Part shown: positions 24,131 to 32,035 of the stretch, piece after piece
Layout: each line of letters opens with the position of its first letter
Position numbering within the stretch: the first letter of the stretch is position 1
Assembly (NCBI RefSeq): GCF_026625985.1
Contig: NZ_CP113116.1
Coordinates: 2,604,001-2,668,000 of the forward strand
DNA length: 64,000 bases
Direction of reading: 5' to 3'
DNA from: Mycobacterium sp. Aquia_213
GTDB lineage: Bacteria > Actinomycetota > Actinomycetes > Mycobacteriales > Mycobacteriaceae
The notes under the pieces: generated by a model
The model's input: the letters and a program-made list of their open reading frames with translations, nothing else
Databases searched by the model: none
What the model was told of the DNA's origin: nothing
Made by a program: the position numbers and the translations under genes

Positions 24131-25018
24131 ATGACCGCTTTCGAGAGGCGTCACGGGATCGTCGTAGGAGTCGATGGATCGGCCGCATCCAATGCCGCCG
24201 TCGTTTGGGCAGCGCGTGACGCGGCCTTGCGAAATGTCTCGTTGACCCTGGTCCACATGTTCAGCACATTCGTGCCGACCTTTCCGCAGATCCCGATGCC
24301 GAGCGGAGTTGCGCTATGGCAGCAAGACGACGGTCGCCAAGCCCTCGAGCAGGCGATCAAGATCGCCCAGGACGCCGTCAAAGCAGACCAGAAGCTGGTA
24401 ATAGCAACTGAAGTGAGGCCTTCACCTCCGGTGCCGACGCTAATTGAAATGTCGGAGGCGGCCGAGATGGTCGTAGTCGGCTCCAACGGACGCGGCGCGG
24501 TGGACCGGGTCTTGCTCGGTTCGGTCAGTTCGGGTTTGGTGCACGGCGCGCGGTGCCCGGTCGCGGTGATTCACGCCGAGGGTTCGGTCCTTCCGCATTC
24601 CGATCACGCTCCGGTTCTGGTGGGAATCGACGGGTCACCGGCCTCAGAGCTGGCAACGGCCATCGCGTTCGACGAAGCGTCACGGCGCGGTGTCGAGCTG
24701 AAAGCCCTGCACGCGTGGAGCGACGTCGAGTATTTCGAGCTGTCTGGACATGACTGGACAGCGGTGAGCGCTGAAGAGGAGCGGAATCTGGCCGAATCTC
24801 TGGCGGGCTGGCAAGAACGCTACCCCGACGTCACGGTGCAGCGCCTCGTTGTTCGTGACCGGCCCGCCCGGCAATTGGTCGAACTGTCAGAATCGGCCCA
24901 GCTGGTCGTTTTGGGCAGCCACGGTCGAGGTTGCTTGAGCGGCGCGATGCTGGGTTCGGTCAGCAACGCGGTCGTGCAAGCCGTTCGTGTGCCTGTGATC
25001 GTTGCTCGGCCTTCCTAG
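24131..25018 (+). CDS. Universal stress protein, two-ATP-site tandem type (tandem duplicate)
   Basis: This 295-residue protein is the same length as its left neighbour, with long identical stretches (ASELATAIAFDEASRRGVEL). Both ATP loops are intact (GSNGRGAVDRVLLGS; GSHGRGCLSGAMLGS). The leader is duplicated too (GAAGGAGAACCAAATG against GAGGGAGAACGAAATG), so the unit copied was promoter plus gene. Its box looks weakened, so it may depend on read-through from the first copy. It is followed 42 bp later by the kinase-fusion gene, an order like Rv2005c-Rv2004c. Confidence 0.92.
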   Translation: MTAFERRHGIVVGVDGSAASNAAVVWAARDAALRNVSLTLVHMFSTFVPTFPQIPMPSGVALWQQDDGRQALEQAIKIAQDAVKADQKLVIATEVRPSPPVPTLIEMSEAAEMVVVGSNGRGAVDRVLLGSVSSGLVHGARCPVAVIHAEGSVLPHSDHAPVLVGIDGSPASELATAIAFDEASRRGVELKALHAWSDVEYFELSGHDWTAVSAEEERNLAESLAGWQERYPDVTVQRLVVRDRPARQLVELSESAQLVVLGSHGRGCLSGAMLGSVSNAVVQAVRVPVIVARPS

Positions 25019-25060
25019 GTTTCTCCGCGAAATCCCCTTAGAGACAGCGAAATTACGATC

Positions 25061-26608
25061 ATGGCGGTTGCGATCAGGGCCAACGGGTTCACCGGCTCGG
25101 GGACGGCAGAGATGCCTTACGTGGATGTGCACGAAACACACACGGGTGTGGTGGTATTGGTCGGTGACCGAGCGTTCAAGGTAAAGAAGCCGGTATTGAC
25201 CGACTTTCTCGATTTCCGGACAGTTCAACAGCGTGAGCGCGCATGCGTCCGGGAAGTCGAGTTGAATAGCCGCCTATCTCCCGACAGCTATTTCGGCGTC
25301 GCGCATCTCAGCGATCCGGACGGAGGGCCGGCCGAACCGGTCGTCGTCATGCGGCGGTACCACGACGACGACCGGTTGGCGTCCGTGGTGACCCGTGGCC
25401 CCGACGAATACGTTCGCGGCGTACTTGACACCATCGCCGCCGTGCTCGCTGGCTTTCACGAGAATGCCGAGCGAAGTCGGGTGATCGACGCCCAGGCCAA
25501 GGCGGGCGCGGTGGCCGGACGCTGGCATGAGAACCTGTTGGAACTGAATCACTATGCGGACAAGTCAAATTCGATGGTCTCCTACGAGTCTCTCTCGCGG
25601 ATTCAGCGTCTTGCCGCCGAATTCAGCTCTGGCCGCACCCCATTGTTCAGGCGGCGGATCGAAGAGGGGTGCATTGTTGACGGCCACGCCGATCTGCTCG
25701 CCGACGATATTTTTTTCGCCGACGGCGAACCGGCACTACTCGACTGCCTGGAATTCGATGACAAACTGCGTTACGTCGACCGCATCGATGACGCTGCTTT
25801 CTTAGCGATGGACTTAGAGTTCTTGGGCCGCAAAGACCTTGGCGACTACTTCCTCGCGCGTTACGGTGTGCACTCGGCCGATACGGCGCCATCGTCGCTG
25901 CTGGACTTTTACATCGCCTATCGCGCGGTGGTAAGGGCGAAGGTCGACTGTATGCGGTTGTCACAGGGCAAATTGGATGCTGCGGTAGATGCGTCCCGGC
26001 ACCTAGCCATTGCGACCGAGCACCTTGAACACGGCAGCGTTCGTCTGGCGCTGGTCGGTGGGAATCCGGGAACGGGCAAGTCGACCGTTGCCCGTGCGCT
26101 GGCTGAAAGAGTTGGGGCGCAAGTAGTTTCAACAGATGACATACGCCGGGAACTACGGGAAGCGGACACCATAGTCGGGGACTCAGGCGCTCTTGATGCA
26201 GGGCTGTATAGCGCCAATAACGTCAGAACGGTCTACGACGTGGCCCTGGACCGGGCTCGGGAGTTGCTGGGTAACGGGCAATCAGTCGTTCTCGATGCCA
26301 CCTGGCGGGATCCGCATGTTCGTGCTCACGCTCATCAGCTCGCCACGGAAACACTTTCGTCGATGGTGGAACTCGTGTGCGTAACAACGGCGGACCTGGC
26401 GGCCCAGAGAATTACGACTCGGCTGCGGGGAAACTCCGATGCGACTCCGGAGATTGCAGCAGCGTTAGCGTCCCGGTACAACGGCTGGGACACCGCGTAC
26501 CCGGTGGACACCTCTGGATCGGTTGAGCATTCTGTCCAAGCTGCGTATGACGTTTGGTGTCAAGCGATCTACGCGCCGGGTCTGCGGACGATCACCGCTC
26601 GATCCTGA
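25061..26608 (+). CDS. Aminoglycoside-phosphotransferase-like / AAA P-loop kinase fusion (Rv2004c type)
   Basis: The 515-residue protein has an APH-like kinase domain with the catalytic block VDGHADLLADDI (H209, D211) and the metal-binding LLDCLEFDD. A P-loop kinase domain follows, with Walker A GGNPGTGKST at 333-342 and VLDATWRDP downstream. DosR-regulated Rv2004c has the same build and neighbour order. Substrates are unknown; a small-molecule or nucleotide kinase is likely. The ATG start has no good ribosome-binding site, so coupling to the USP upstream is possible. Confidence 0.88.
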   Translation: MAVAIRANGFTGSGTAEMPYVDVHETHTGVVVLVGDRAFKVKKPVLTDFLDFRTVQQRERACVREVELNSRLSPDSYFGVAHLSDPDGGPAEPVVVMRRYHDDDRLASVVTRGPDEYVRGVLDTIAAVLAGFHENAERSRVIDAQAKAGAVAGRWHENLLELNHYADKSNSMVSYESLSRIQRLAAEFSSGRTPLFRRRIEEGCIVDGHADLLADDIFFADGEPALLDCLEFDDKLRYVDRIDDAAFLAMDLEFLGRKDLGDYFLARYGVHSADTAPSSLLDFYIAYRAVVRAKVDCMRLSQGKLDAAVDASRHLAIATEHLEHGSVRLALVGGNPGTGKSTVARALAERVGAQVVSTDDIRRELREADTIVGDSGALDAGLYSANNVRTVYDVALDRARELLGNGQSVVLDATWRDPHVRAHAHQLATETLSSMVELVCVTTADLAAQRITTRLRGNSDATPEIAAALASRYNGWDTAYPVDTSGSVEHSVQAAYDVWCQAIYAPGLRTITARS

Positions 26609-26641
26609 TTGAGTGCGCGATTGCATATAACCGGGACGAGT

Positions 26642-26728
26642 CGATCGCGTCTCGGCGAAGCGCTCCGCACGCGCGCTCAATGTCACCGCATGCCCGGCAG
26701 CCAGCAGCCGCCCGGCGTACACACTGCC
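26642..26728 (-). pseudogene. Scrap resembling ketopantoate reductase N-terminus
   Basis: On the minus strand about 29 codons read GSVYAGRLLAAGHAVTLSAR and then AERFAETRS. This closely follows the Rossmann beta-alpha-beta start of ApbA/PanE-type 2-dehydropantoate reductases, where GAxGSVYAGRLxxAGHxVTLLAR is usual. The preceding GxG has been lost and no domain continues, so it looks like a gene relic. It lies in the 340-bp gap after the kinase-fusion gene. Confidence 0.45.
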
Positions 26729-26872
26729 GTGACTCTGACGGTGGGCAACCGCGTGGCCTCGGGGCAAAGCCGATACTCCTAGCCGTCGCGGTCGTACGCC
26801 GGGTCCTGCGCGTAGGCCTTGCGCGCTGCGCTCACCGGGCTGGCTTGCAGGTGGAGTCGAACGTCTCGGAGG

Positions 26873-26892
26873 TTAAGGACCAATGGCTCTGT
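26873..26892 (+). promoter_or_regulatory. DosR-box-like site before acg remnant / KAS III operon
   Basis: TTAAGGACCAATGGCTCTGT contains GGACCAATGGCTC. It is about 55 bp before the acg-like remnant and about 345 bp before the KAS III gene, so it may now drive the lipid operon through the remnant. Confidence 0.5.
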
Positions 26893-26948
26893 CAGCAAGC
26901 GACACGAAATCCCTAGTGTCGACTCACAGACTCAATGAGGTGGTTGAC

Positions 26949-27205
26949 ATGCCAGTCAAGGTGCCGGATTGTCACGTGATCCGGGACGCGGTGAGTCTCG
27001 CATGTCATGCGCCTTCGCTGCATAACAGCTGACGTTGAGTTGCGGTGCGGTCCTTGATCATCTCCGAGTCGCCATCGCCGCCGTCGGCTGGGACAGCGCC
27101 ACGGCGCGCCTTCCCGATCCGGACGAACCGAATCATCTTGCGACACTTATATTCCAACCCATCCAGACGGTGACTGAGGCAGATCAGCGGCGCTCGGCTC
27201 GCTGA
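26949..27205 (+). pseudogene. Acg-family nitroreductase remnant
   Basis: After GAGGTGGTTGAC an ATG opens MPVKVPDCHVIRDAVSLACH and reaches APSLHNS, the Acg signature, then hits a stop where QPWRW should follow. A few bases later another frame resumes LSCGAVLDHLRVAIAAVGWD, the next conserved Acg block, and runs about 55 codons to a stop. About 30 codons between the two blocks and the last two-thirds of the gene are gone. The 3' boundary lies only 31 bp before the KAS III start. Confidence 0.75.
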
Positions 27206-27236
27206 CGACCAGTAGCCGCCGAAGGAGGTATCGCTG

Positions 27237-28340
27237 ATGGTTCGGCATTGGCTGGTGATGGAAACCGACGGACAAGGGGTGCCGGCACCGTTCGTCGCCC
27301 GGTTGGCAGGTGCCGGCCGGCATCTGCCCGAGACGCACCTCACCACAGACGAATTAATGGCGACCACACGGCATCGCACCCACATCGATCTGGAACGGTT
27401 GACCGGGATCCGCGAGCGCCGGGTTTCGGTGGGCGACGAGGATTCCTACACTCTGGCCACCTCCGCGGCACTGAACTGTCTCACCACTGCGCAGCAGGAT
27501 CCAGCGTCGCTTGACGTGGTTATCAGCTGCAGTATCACGAAGCTCCGCGGGGGGTTTACTCAGTGGCTTGAACCGACTATGAGTAGTGCTGTGGCGTGCG
27601 GCATCGGGGCGTCGCGGGCAATGACCTTCGATGTTTCGAATGCGTGCGCCGGGATGCTCACCGGGGTAACAATTTTGAACAATTGGATCCGGCAGGGCAT
27701 CGTCGAGCGCGGACTGGTGGTCAGCGGAGAATACATCTCCCAGCTCGGCCATAACGCGGCCCGTCACATCCGCAACATCATGAGCAAAGAGCTCGCCTGC
27801 CTGACCCTTGGTGATGCCGGCGCGGCACTTCTGCTGGAGCGGGCTCCCGCCGGCTCAGCGGGAATCGTCCTTGCCGGGTTCACCACGGTCGCCGATTACA
27901 GCCGGCTCTGCTTGGCGTATCCAAAGGGCCACGATCCGGGCGCGCGGATGTTCACCAATTCCCGCGCCATCCAGAAGGCCGCGATTGCCAACACTCCGCT
28001 GCTGCTGCACGAAGTTCTTGACACCGTTGGCATTTCGATTCACGACATCGACCACGTGATCACCCACCAGACTTCGGCACGTGCTATCCGCAAAGGAATG
28101 GTCCGAATGTCGGAGTCGTTCGGCGACAGTCCGCGGCACGACGCCGTGATCACCGTCGACCGGTACGGCAACACGGCATCGACGACCCATACGGTGGCCC
28201 TCGTCGAGGAACTCGAGGCGGGACGAATCGAGGCCGGAGAAAGGATCGCGCTGCTTGCGCTGGCCTCGGGGCTGGAGATCGGCGTGGTTTTACTGACCCT
28301 GGATGAGGAGTTGGTGAGCCGTTATGGGGACAGTCATTGA
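27237..28340 (+). CDS. Beta-ketoacyl-ACP synthase III (FabH/OleA-like) homologue
   Basis: The 367-residue thiolase-fold enzyme has the full KAS III triad: C137 in DVSNACAGM, H277 in VITHQTSARA and N312 in RYGNTASTTH. GAAGGAGG precedes the ATG by seven bases. It should condense an acyl-CoA with a malonyl or acyl partner. The next gene is a divergent KAS-III-like partner overlapping by 17 bp, followed by a Tgs1-like acyltransferase. The operon suggests formation of an unusual acyl chain or lipid destined for storage. I do not recall this pair in the M. tuberculosis DosR regulon. Confidence 0.88.
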   Translation: MVRHWLVMETDGQGVPAPFVARLAGAGRHLPETHLTTDELMATTRHRTHIDLERLTGIRERRVSVGDEDSYTLATSAALNCLTTAQQDPASLDVVISCSITKLRGGFTQWLEPTMSSAVACGIGASRAMTFDVSNACAGMLTGVTILNNWIRQGIVERGLVVSGEYISQLGHNAARHIRNIMSKELACLTLGDAGAALLLERAPAGSAGIVLAGFTTVADYSRLCLAYPKGHDPGARMFTNSRAIQKAAIANTPLLLHEVLDTVGISIHDIDHVITHQTSARAIRKGMVRMSESFGDSPRHDAVITVDRYGNTASTTHTVALVEELEAGRIEAGERIALLALASGLEIGVVLLTLDEELVSRYGDSH

Positions 28341-29259
28341 TCGAGTCGACATCGCGCACCCCCGCTGGCGTGACCGGCACAGCGCGCTGCACATCGCGGT
28401 CGGTGCCGCCAAGGACTGTCTGCAGCGTGCCGGATGCGATCCCAATGAATTGGATCTTGTGGTCAATGCGGGGATTTACCGCGACCGCAATTTGGGGGAG
28501 CCTGCGCTGGCCGCGCTGATTCAGGATGACATCGGGGCCAATCCCGAGGATCCTCACGATGACGGTCACGGCACCTTCTCTTTCGATATCGCCAACGGCG
28601 CCTGCGGACTACTTACCGCGCTGCAGATCGTCGACGGATTCCTGCGAACGCACAGCGTCCGCCGCGCGCTCGTCGTGGCCAGTGATGCCGATCCGGGTCA
28701 TGGCATGAGCGAGCACTTTCCGTTTTCGGCCGCCGGTGCGGCGTTGCTGTGCGGATGGACCGATGACAGTTACGGCCTTCGCGGTGTGTCCTGGGTGAAT
28801 GTCAACGATGCGGCAGATGGTGCCGAGATATTCTCTGCAACAGTCGGATTCGCTGACGCGCGTAACGTTCTTCGGTTCGCTCAGTCAGCCGCGATGGATG
28901 AGCGATTCGCAGCGGTGGCCGCGCAGGCGGCGCACGCCTGCTTGGAAGCGCAATCCGTGCGGCTGTCCGATATCGACATGATTGTCGCTGCACCTGCGCG
29001 GCACGGGTATCGCACCGCGTTGAGCAGCCGGCTGGGGGTGCCGGTCGACCAGATCTGCGTCGCTGACGATCAGCGGGTGCATACCGCCGCGCTGGCGGCG
29101 GCGTTCGAGCGGCAGGTCGACCGGCTGTCGGCGGGCGCGCAGGTTCTGTTCATCGCCGCCGGTGCAGGCACCACCGCGGGTGCCGCCCTGTACCGCCAGC
29201 CGCCGCCCACTTTCAGGACTTTCGACCCTCACCGCGGGCAACGCGAGAGAGCACAGTAG
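28324..29259 (+). CDS. Divergent KAS III-like partner subunit
   Basis: The 311-residue thiolase-fold protein is translationally coupled to the preceding KAS III (17-bp overlap). It keeps a cysteine in the active-site position (C94, DIANGACGLLTAL) and a possible histidine (H227, APARHGYR). The YGNTAS segment with the catalytic Asn is replaced by DDQRVHTAAL. It is shorter than FabH, missing part of the N-terminal half. It could be an inactive or altered-specificity subunit of a heterodimer, or a different acyl-transfer enzyme. Both are inference from the paired layout. Confidence 0.8.
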   Translation: MGTVIDRVDIAHPRWRDRHSALHIAVGAAKDCLQRAGCDPNELDLVVNAGIYRDRNLGEPALAALIQDDIGANPEDPHDDGHGTFSFDIANGACGLLTALQIVDGFLRTHSVRRALVVASDADPGHGMSEHFPFSAAGAALLCGWTDDSYGLRGVSWVNVNDAADGAEIFSATVGFADARNVLRFAQSAAMDERFAAVAAQAAHACLEAQSVRLSDIDMIVAAPARHGYRTALSSRLGVPVDQICVADDQRVHTAALAAAFERQVDRLSAGAQVLFIAAGAGTTAGAALYRQPPPTFRTFDPHRGQRERAQ

Positions 29260-29263
29260 CGAG

Positions 29264-30667
29264 ATGGAGCATCTAAGTGCCCTTGATGCCACTTTCCTCG
29301 AGGTAGAAGACTCCGATCCGCACGTGAGTCTGGCGGTCGGCGGCGTGTCGATCATGGCAGGGCCGGCTCCGAGCTACGACGAGTTCGTTTCGGTGTTCGC
29401 CGAACGGGTACCGACAATCCCGCGCTGCAGACAGATCCTGCGGACTCATCCGCTCGATCTCGGCTCACCCGAATGGGTGGATGACCCGCACTTCGAAATC
29501 TCGCGGCACCTGCACCGTCTCGCATTGCCACATCCTGGCGACGATGCCGAATTGTTCGAGATGGTCGCGACTGTGATGGAGCGGCGCCTTGATCGCGAGC
29601 GCCCGTTATGGGACTGCTGGATCATTGAGGGGCTGAGCGGCAACCGGTGGGCCGTGCTGACCAAAATTCACCACTGCATCGCCGACGGCATCTCGACAAC
29701 GCAGATGCTGGCGAAGTTCAGCGATGGCGGCGGCGGCGACAGCTTCGCCACCGACATTCGCGCGGCCAGGGAGCCGGTCCGGCATTGGCTTGGTCTGCCG
29801 AAGGTGAGCTTGAACCCGTTGAGCTGGGTGAGCGGGATTGCCCGGAGTGCGTTTGCCGCAGTGGCCGCAGCCGAACACATGGCGGTGGGTGCGGCCGAAC
29901 TGACGGCCAGTCTGCTCAGCGCGACGCCCGAATCGTCGCTGAACGGACCCGTCACGACGATGCGACGCTACAGTGCGGCCCGGGTTCTGTTGGCTGACCT
30001 GCGGGAGGTTTCTCAGGCATTCGACGTGACGCTCAACGACGTGGCGCTGGCGGCAATCACGGACAGTTACCGCAGGATTTTGCTTGACCGCGGTGAGCAG
30101 CCCGGCCGCAACTCGTTGCGCACACTTGTTCCGGTTTCGGTCCGCGCGACGAGCAAATTCAACATGACCGATAACCAGGTCTCCGCGATGCTGCCGTTAC
30201 TGCCGGTCGATGAGGCGGACCCGGTGCAGCAGCTGCAGCTGGTGCACAGTCGGCTTGCGCGGGCCAAGGCCAGCGGTCAACGCGAAGGTGGCAGCGCGCT
30301 GACTTCGGCGGCCAAAAGTGTCCCGTTCGCGTTCTCGGCGTGGGCCATTCGCTTGCTGACCCGGTTGCCGCAAAAGGCGGTGGTCGCCGTGGCGACCAAT
30401 GTTCCCGGCCCACGGAATAGGCAAAAACTGATGGGCCGGCAGGTGCTGGAAGTCCTGCCGATACCTCCGATCGCTCTTCAGCTGCGCACCGCCGTCGCGA
30501 TGCTCAGCTATGCGGACAACTTCGTGTTCGGCATTACCGCCGACTACGACACCGCGCCCGACATCGACGCGTTGGCCGCGGGAATCGAGGATGGGGTTGC
30601 GCGGTTAGTCATGGCCAGCGGCGCGCGTCGCCGCAAACGCGGATCCAACCCGCGTCGGACAAAGTGA
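29264..30667 (+). CDS. Wax ester synthase/diacylglycerol acyltransferase, Tgs1-like
   Basis: The 467-residue protein carries the WS/DGAT catalytic motif HHCIADG at 136-142 and the family blocks SLNGPVTTMRRYSAARVLLA, LRTLVPVSVRA and TNVPGPRNRQ. By memory it is closest to Tgs1 (Rv3130c), the DosR-induced triacylglycerol synthase of dormancy. The last step it performs is acyl transfer from acyl-CoA to diacylglycerol or an alcohol at the membrane. It starts 4 bp after the KAS-III-like gene with a weak GCGAG site, so it is translated as part of that operon. Confidence 0.92.
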   Translation: MEHLSALDATFLEVEDSDPHVSLAVGGVSIMAGPAPSYDEFVSVFAERVPTIPRCRQILRTHPLDLGSPEWVDDPHFEISRHLHRLALPHPGDDAELFEMVATVMERRLDRERPLWDCWIIEGLSGNRWAVLTKIHHCIADGISTTQMLAKFSDGGGGDSFATDIRAAREPVRHWLGLPKVSLNPLSWVSGIARSAFAAVAAAEHMAVGAAELTASLLSATPESSLNGPVTTMRRYSAARVLLADLREVSQAFDVTLNDVALAAITDSYRRILLDRGEQPGRNSLRTLVPVSVRATSKFNMTDNQVSAMLPLLPVDEADPVQQLQLVHSRLARAKASGQREGGSALTSAAKSVPFAFSAWAIRLLTRLPQKAVVAVATNVPGPRNRQKLMGRQVLEVLPIPPIALQLRTAVAMLSYADNFVFGITADYDTAPDIDALAAGIEDGVARLVMASGARRRKRGSNPRRTK

Positions 30668-30745
30668 AATCCTTTACTAGCCAAGCCGTCTGGCGTCGCC
30701 AGGGCGTGAGCCTGACGCTTGGGCCAATGAGTAATTCGGCGCTCG

Positions 30746-30766
30746 GGCGAGGGACTTTCGGCCACG
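30746..30766 (+). promoter_or_regulatory. DosR-box-like site (strong)
   Basis: GGCGAGGGACTTTCGGCCACG has a GGGACTTTCGGCC core, about 60-80 bp before the 96-residue hypothetical gene. Confidence 0.65.
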
Positions 30767-30823
30767 ACGCCGGCCGTGATACTAGACGAGTCTGAGTTTA
30801 AGCTGGCCGCGGAGCGGCCCCCG

Positions 30824-31114
30824 ATGAAGCCATTAGGAAACCGAATAACCATGGCGCACCGTGCATCGCCCGCTTTCGTCGATTTGTCCGCACTCTTGTC
30901 TTCGGTGTCGGACGAGGCACTGCTTGCTGATTCAGCGCTGAGGGCACTGATGGTCGACTACTCCTGTTACCAATTGCACCTGGCCGATTGGCACGCGCGG
31001 CAGCCGCCCAGGCGGCACGGCGAATTCAAAGACTGGATCATCGAAGGCCGGACACTGTTCGACGGGCTCGACGAACTGAAGCAGATCGCCCACAGCCACC
31101 TGCGACGAGACTGA
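30824..31114 (+). CDS. Small hypothetical protein, probable DosR target
   Basis: The product is 96 residues (MKPLGNRITMAHRASPAFVD...) or 87 if the second ATG at 30851 is used. The C-terminal half (YQLHLADWHARQPPRRHGEF, IIEGRTLFDGLDELKQIAHS) appears helical and rich in His and Trp. There is no signal peptide or membrane helix. A strong DosR-like box upstream argues for expression. I do not recognise the family. Confidence 0.6.
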   Translation: MKPLGNRITMAHRASPAFVDLSALLSSVSDEALLADSALRALMVDYSCYQLHLADWHARQPPRRHGEFKDWIIEGRTLFDGLDELKQIAHSHLRRD

Positions 31115-31143
31115 GGCCGCAATCGATGGCTTCGGTGGATCGG

Positions 31144-31160
31144 CGTTGGCCGAAGTCATC
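31144..31160. promoter_or_regulatory. DosR-box-like site before fabG3 (weak)
   Basis: GTTGGCCGAAGTCATCG reads in reverse as CGATGACTTCGGCCAAC, a moderate match about 95 bp before the fabG3 start and the last candidate on this side of the island. Confidence 0.4.
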
Positions 31161-31252
31161 GAGAACGGAAGGTCTGGTCATACAACCCTGCGTATATGTA
31201 TGGTGATCGCCAGCGTCTAGGCCTGGCGCACCGACACGACAGGAGATATGTA

Positions 31253-32035
31253 GTGGCAGAGCGGTTGGCGGGAAAGGTTGCGCTGATTAGCGGGGGTGCG
31301 CGGGGGATGGGCGCCTCGCACGTGCGGATGCTGGTGGCGGAGGGAGCCAAGGTCGTGTTCGGCGACATCCTCGACGACGAAGGCAAAGCGGTAGCAGCGG
31401 AGGTCGGCGACTCGGCTCGTTACCTGCACCTCGATGTGACCAAGCCCGACGACTGGGATGCAGCGGTGGCAACCGCGCTGCGCGAATTCGGCGGCATCGA
31501 CGTGCTGGTGAACAACGCGGGCATCATCAACATCGGAACCTTTGAGGACTACGCGCTCTCGGAGTGGCAGCGGATCCTCGACATCAATTTGACCGGTGTG
31601 TTTCTCGGTATCCGGGCCGTGGTCAAACCGATGAAGGAAGCCGGACGAGGCTCGATCATCAACATCTCCTCGATCGAAGGCATCGCCGGCACCATCGCCT
31701 GCCACGGGTACACCGCGACGAAATTCGCTGTCCGGGGTCTGACGAAGTCGGCGGCGCTGGAGCTTGGGCCCAGCGGAATCCGGGTGAACTCAATCCATCC
31801 CGGCCTGATCAAAACCCCGATGACCGATTGGGTTCCCGACGACATCTTCCAGACCGCGCTGGGCCGGGCCGCCGAACCCAAGGAGGTCTCGCACCTGGTG
31901 GTCTATCTGGCCAGCGACGAGTCCAGCTATTCGACAGGGTCGGAATTCGTGGTCGACGGCGGCACCACGGCCGGGTTAGGTCACAAAGACTTCTCCGCTG
32001 TGCAAACCGATGAGCAGCCGGAGTGGGTTACGTAG
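31253..32035 (+). CDS. fabG3: Short-chain dehydrogenase FabG3 (20-beta-hydroxysteroid dehydrogenase type)
   Basis: The 260-residue SDR is nearly collinear with Rv2002 (FabG3). The NAD motif GGARGMG is at 14-20, NNAG at 87-90, and the catalytic triad is S140, Y153 and K157 (HGYTATKFA). The C-terminal WVT matches too. It should interconvert keto and hydroxy groups on steroids or acyl chains with NAD(H). The GTG start has AGGAG nine bases upstream. Its last 8 bp overlap the end of the convergent mmpL gene. In M. tuberculosis fabG3 also lies near Rv2003c-Rv2007c. Confidence 0.93.
   Translation: MAERLAGKVALISGGARGMGASHVRMLVAEGAKVVFGDILDDEGKAVAAEVGDSARYLHLDVTKPDDWDAAVATALREFGGIDVLVNNAGIINIGTFEDYALSEWQRILDINLTGVFLGIRAVVKPMKEAGRGSIINISSIEGIAGTIACHGYTATKFAVRGLTKSAALELGPSGIRVNSIHPGLIKTPMTDWVPDDIFQTALGRAAEPKEVSHLVVYLASDESSYSTGSEFVVDGGTTAGLGHKDFSAVQTDEQPEWVT

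Noticed and set aside
1..31250. An insertion sequence or integrase to explain the island
   Set aside because: No transposase, integrase, tRNA-linked attachment site or long terminal inverted repeats were seen.
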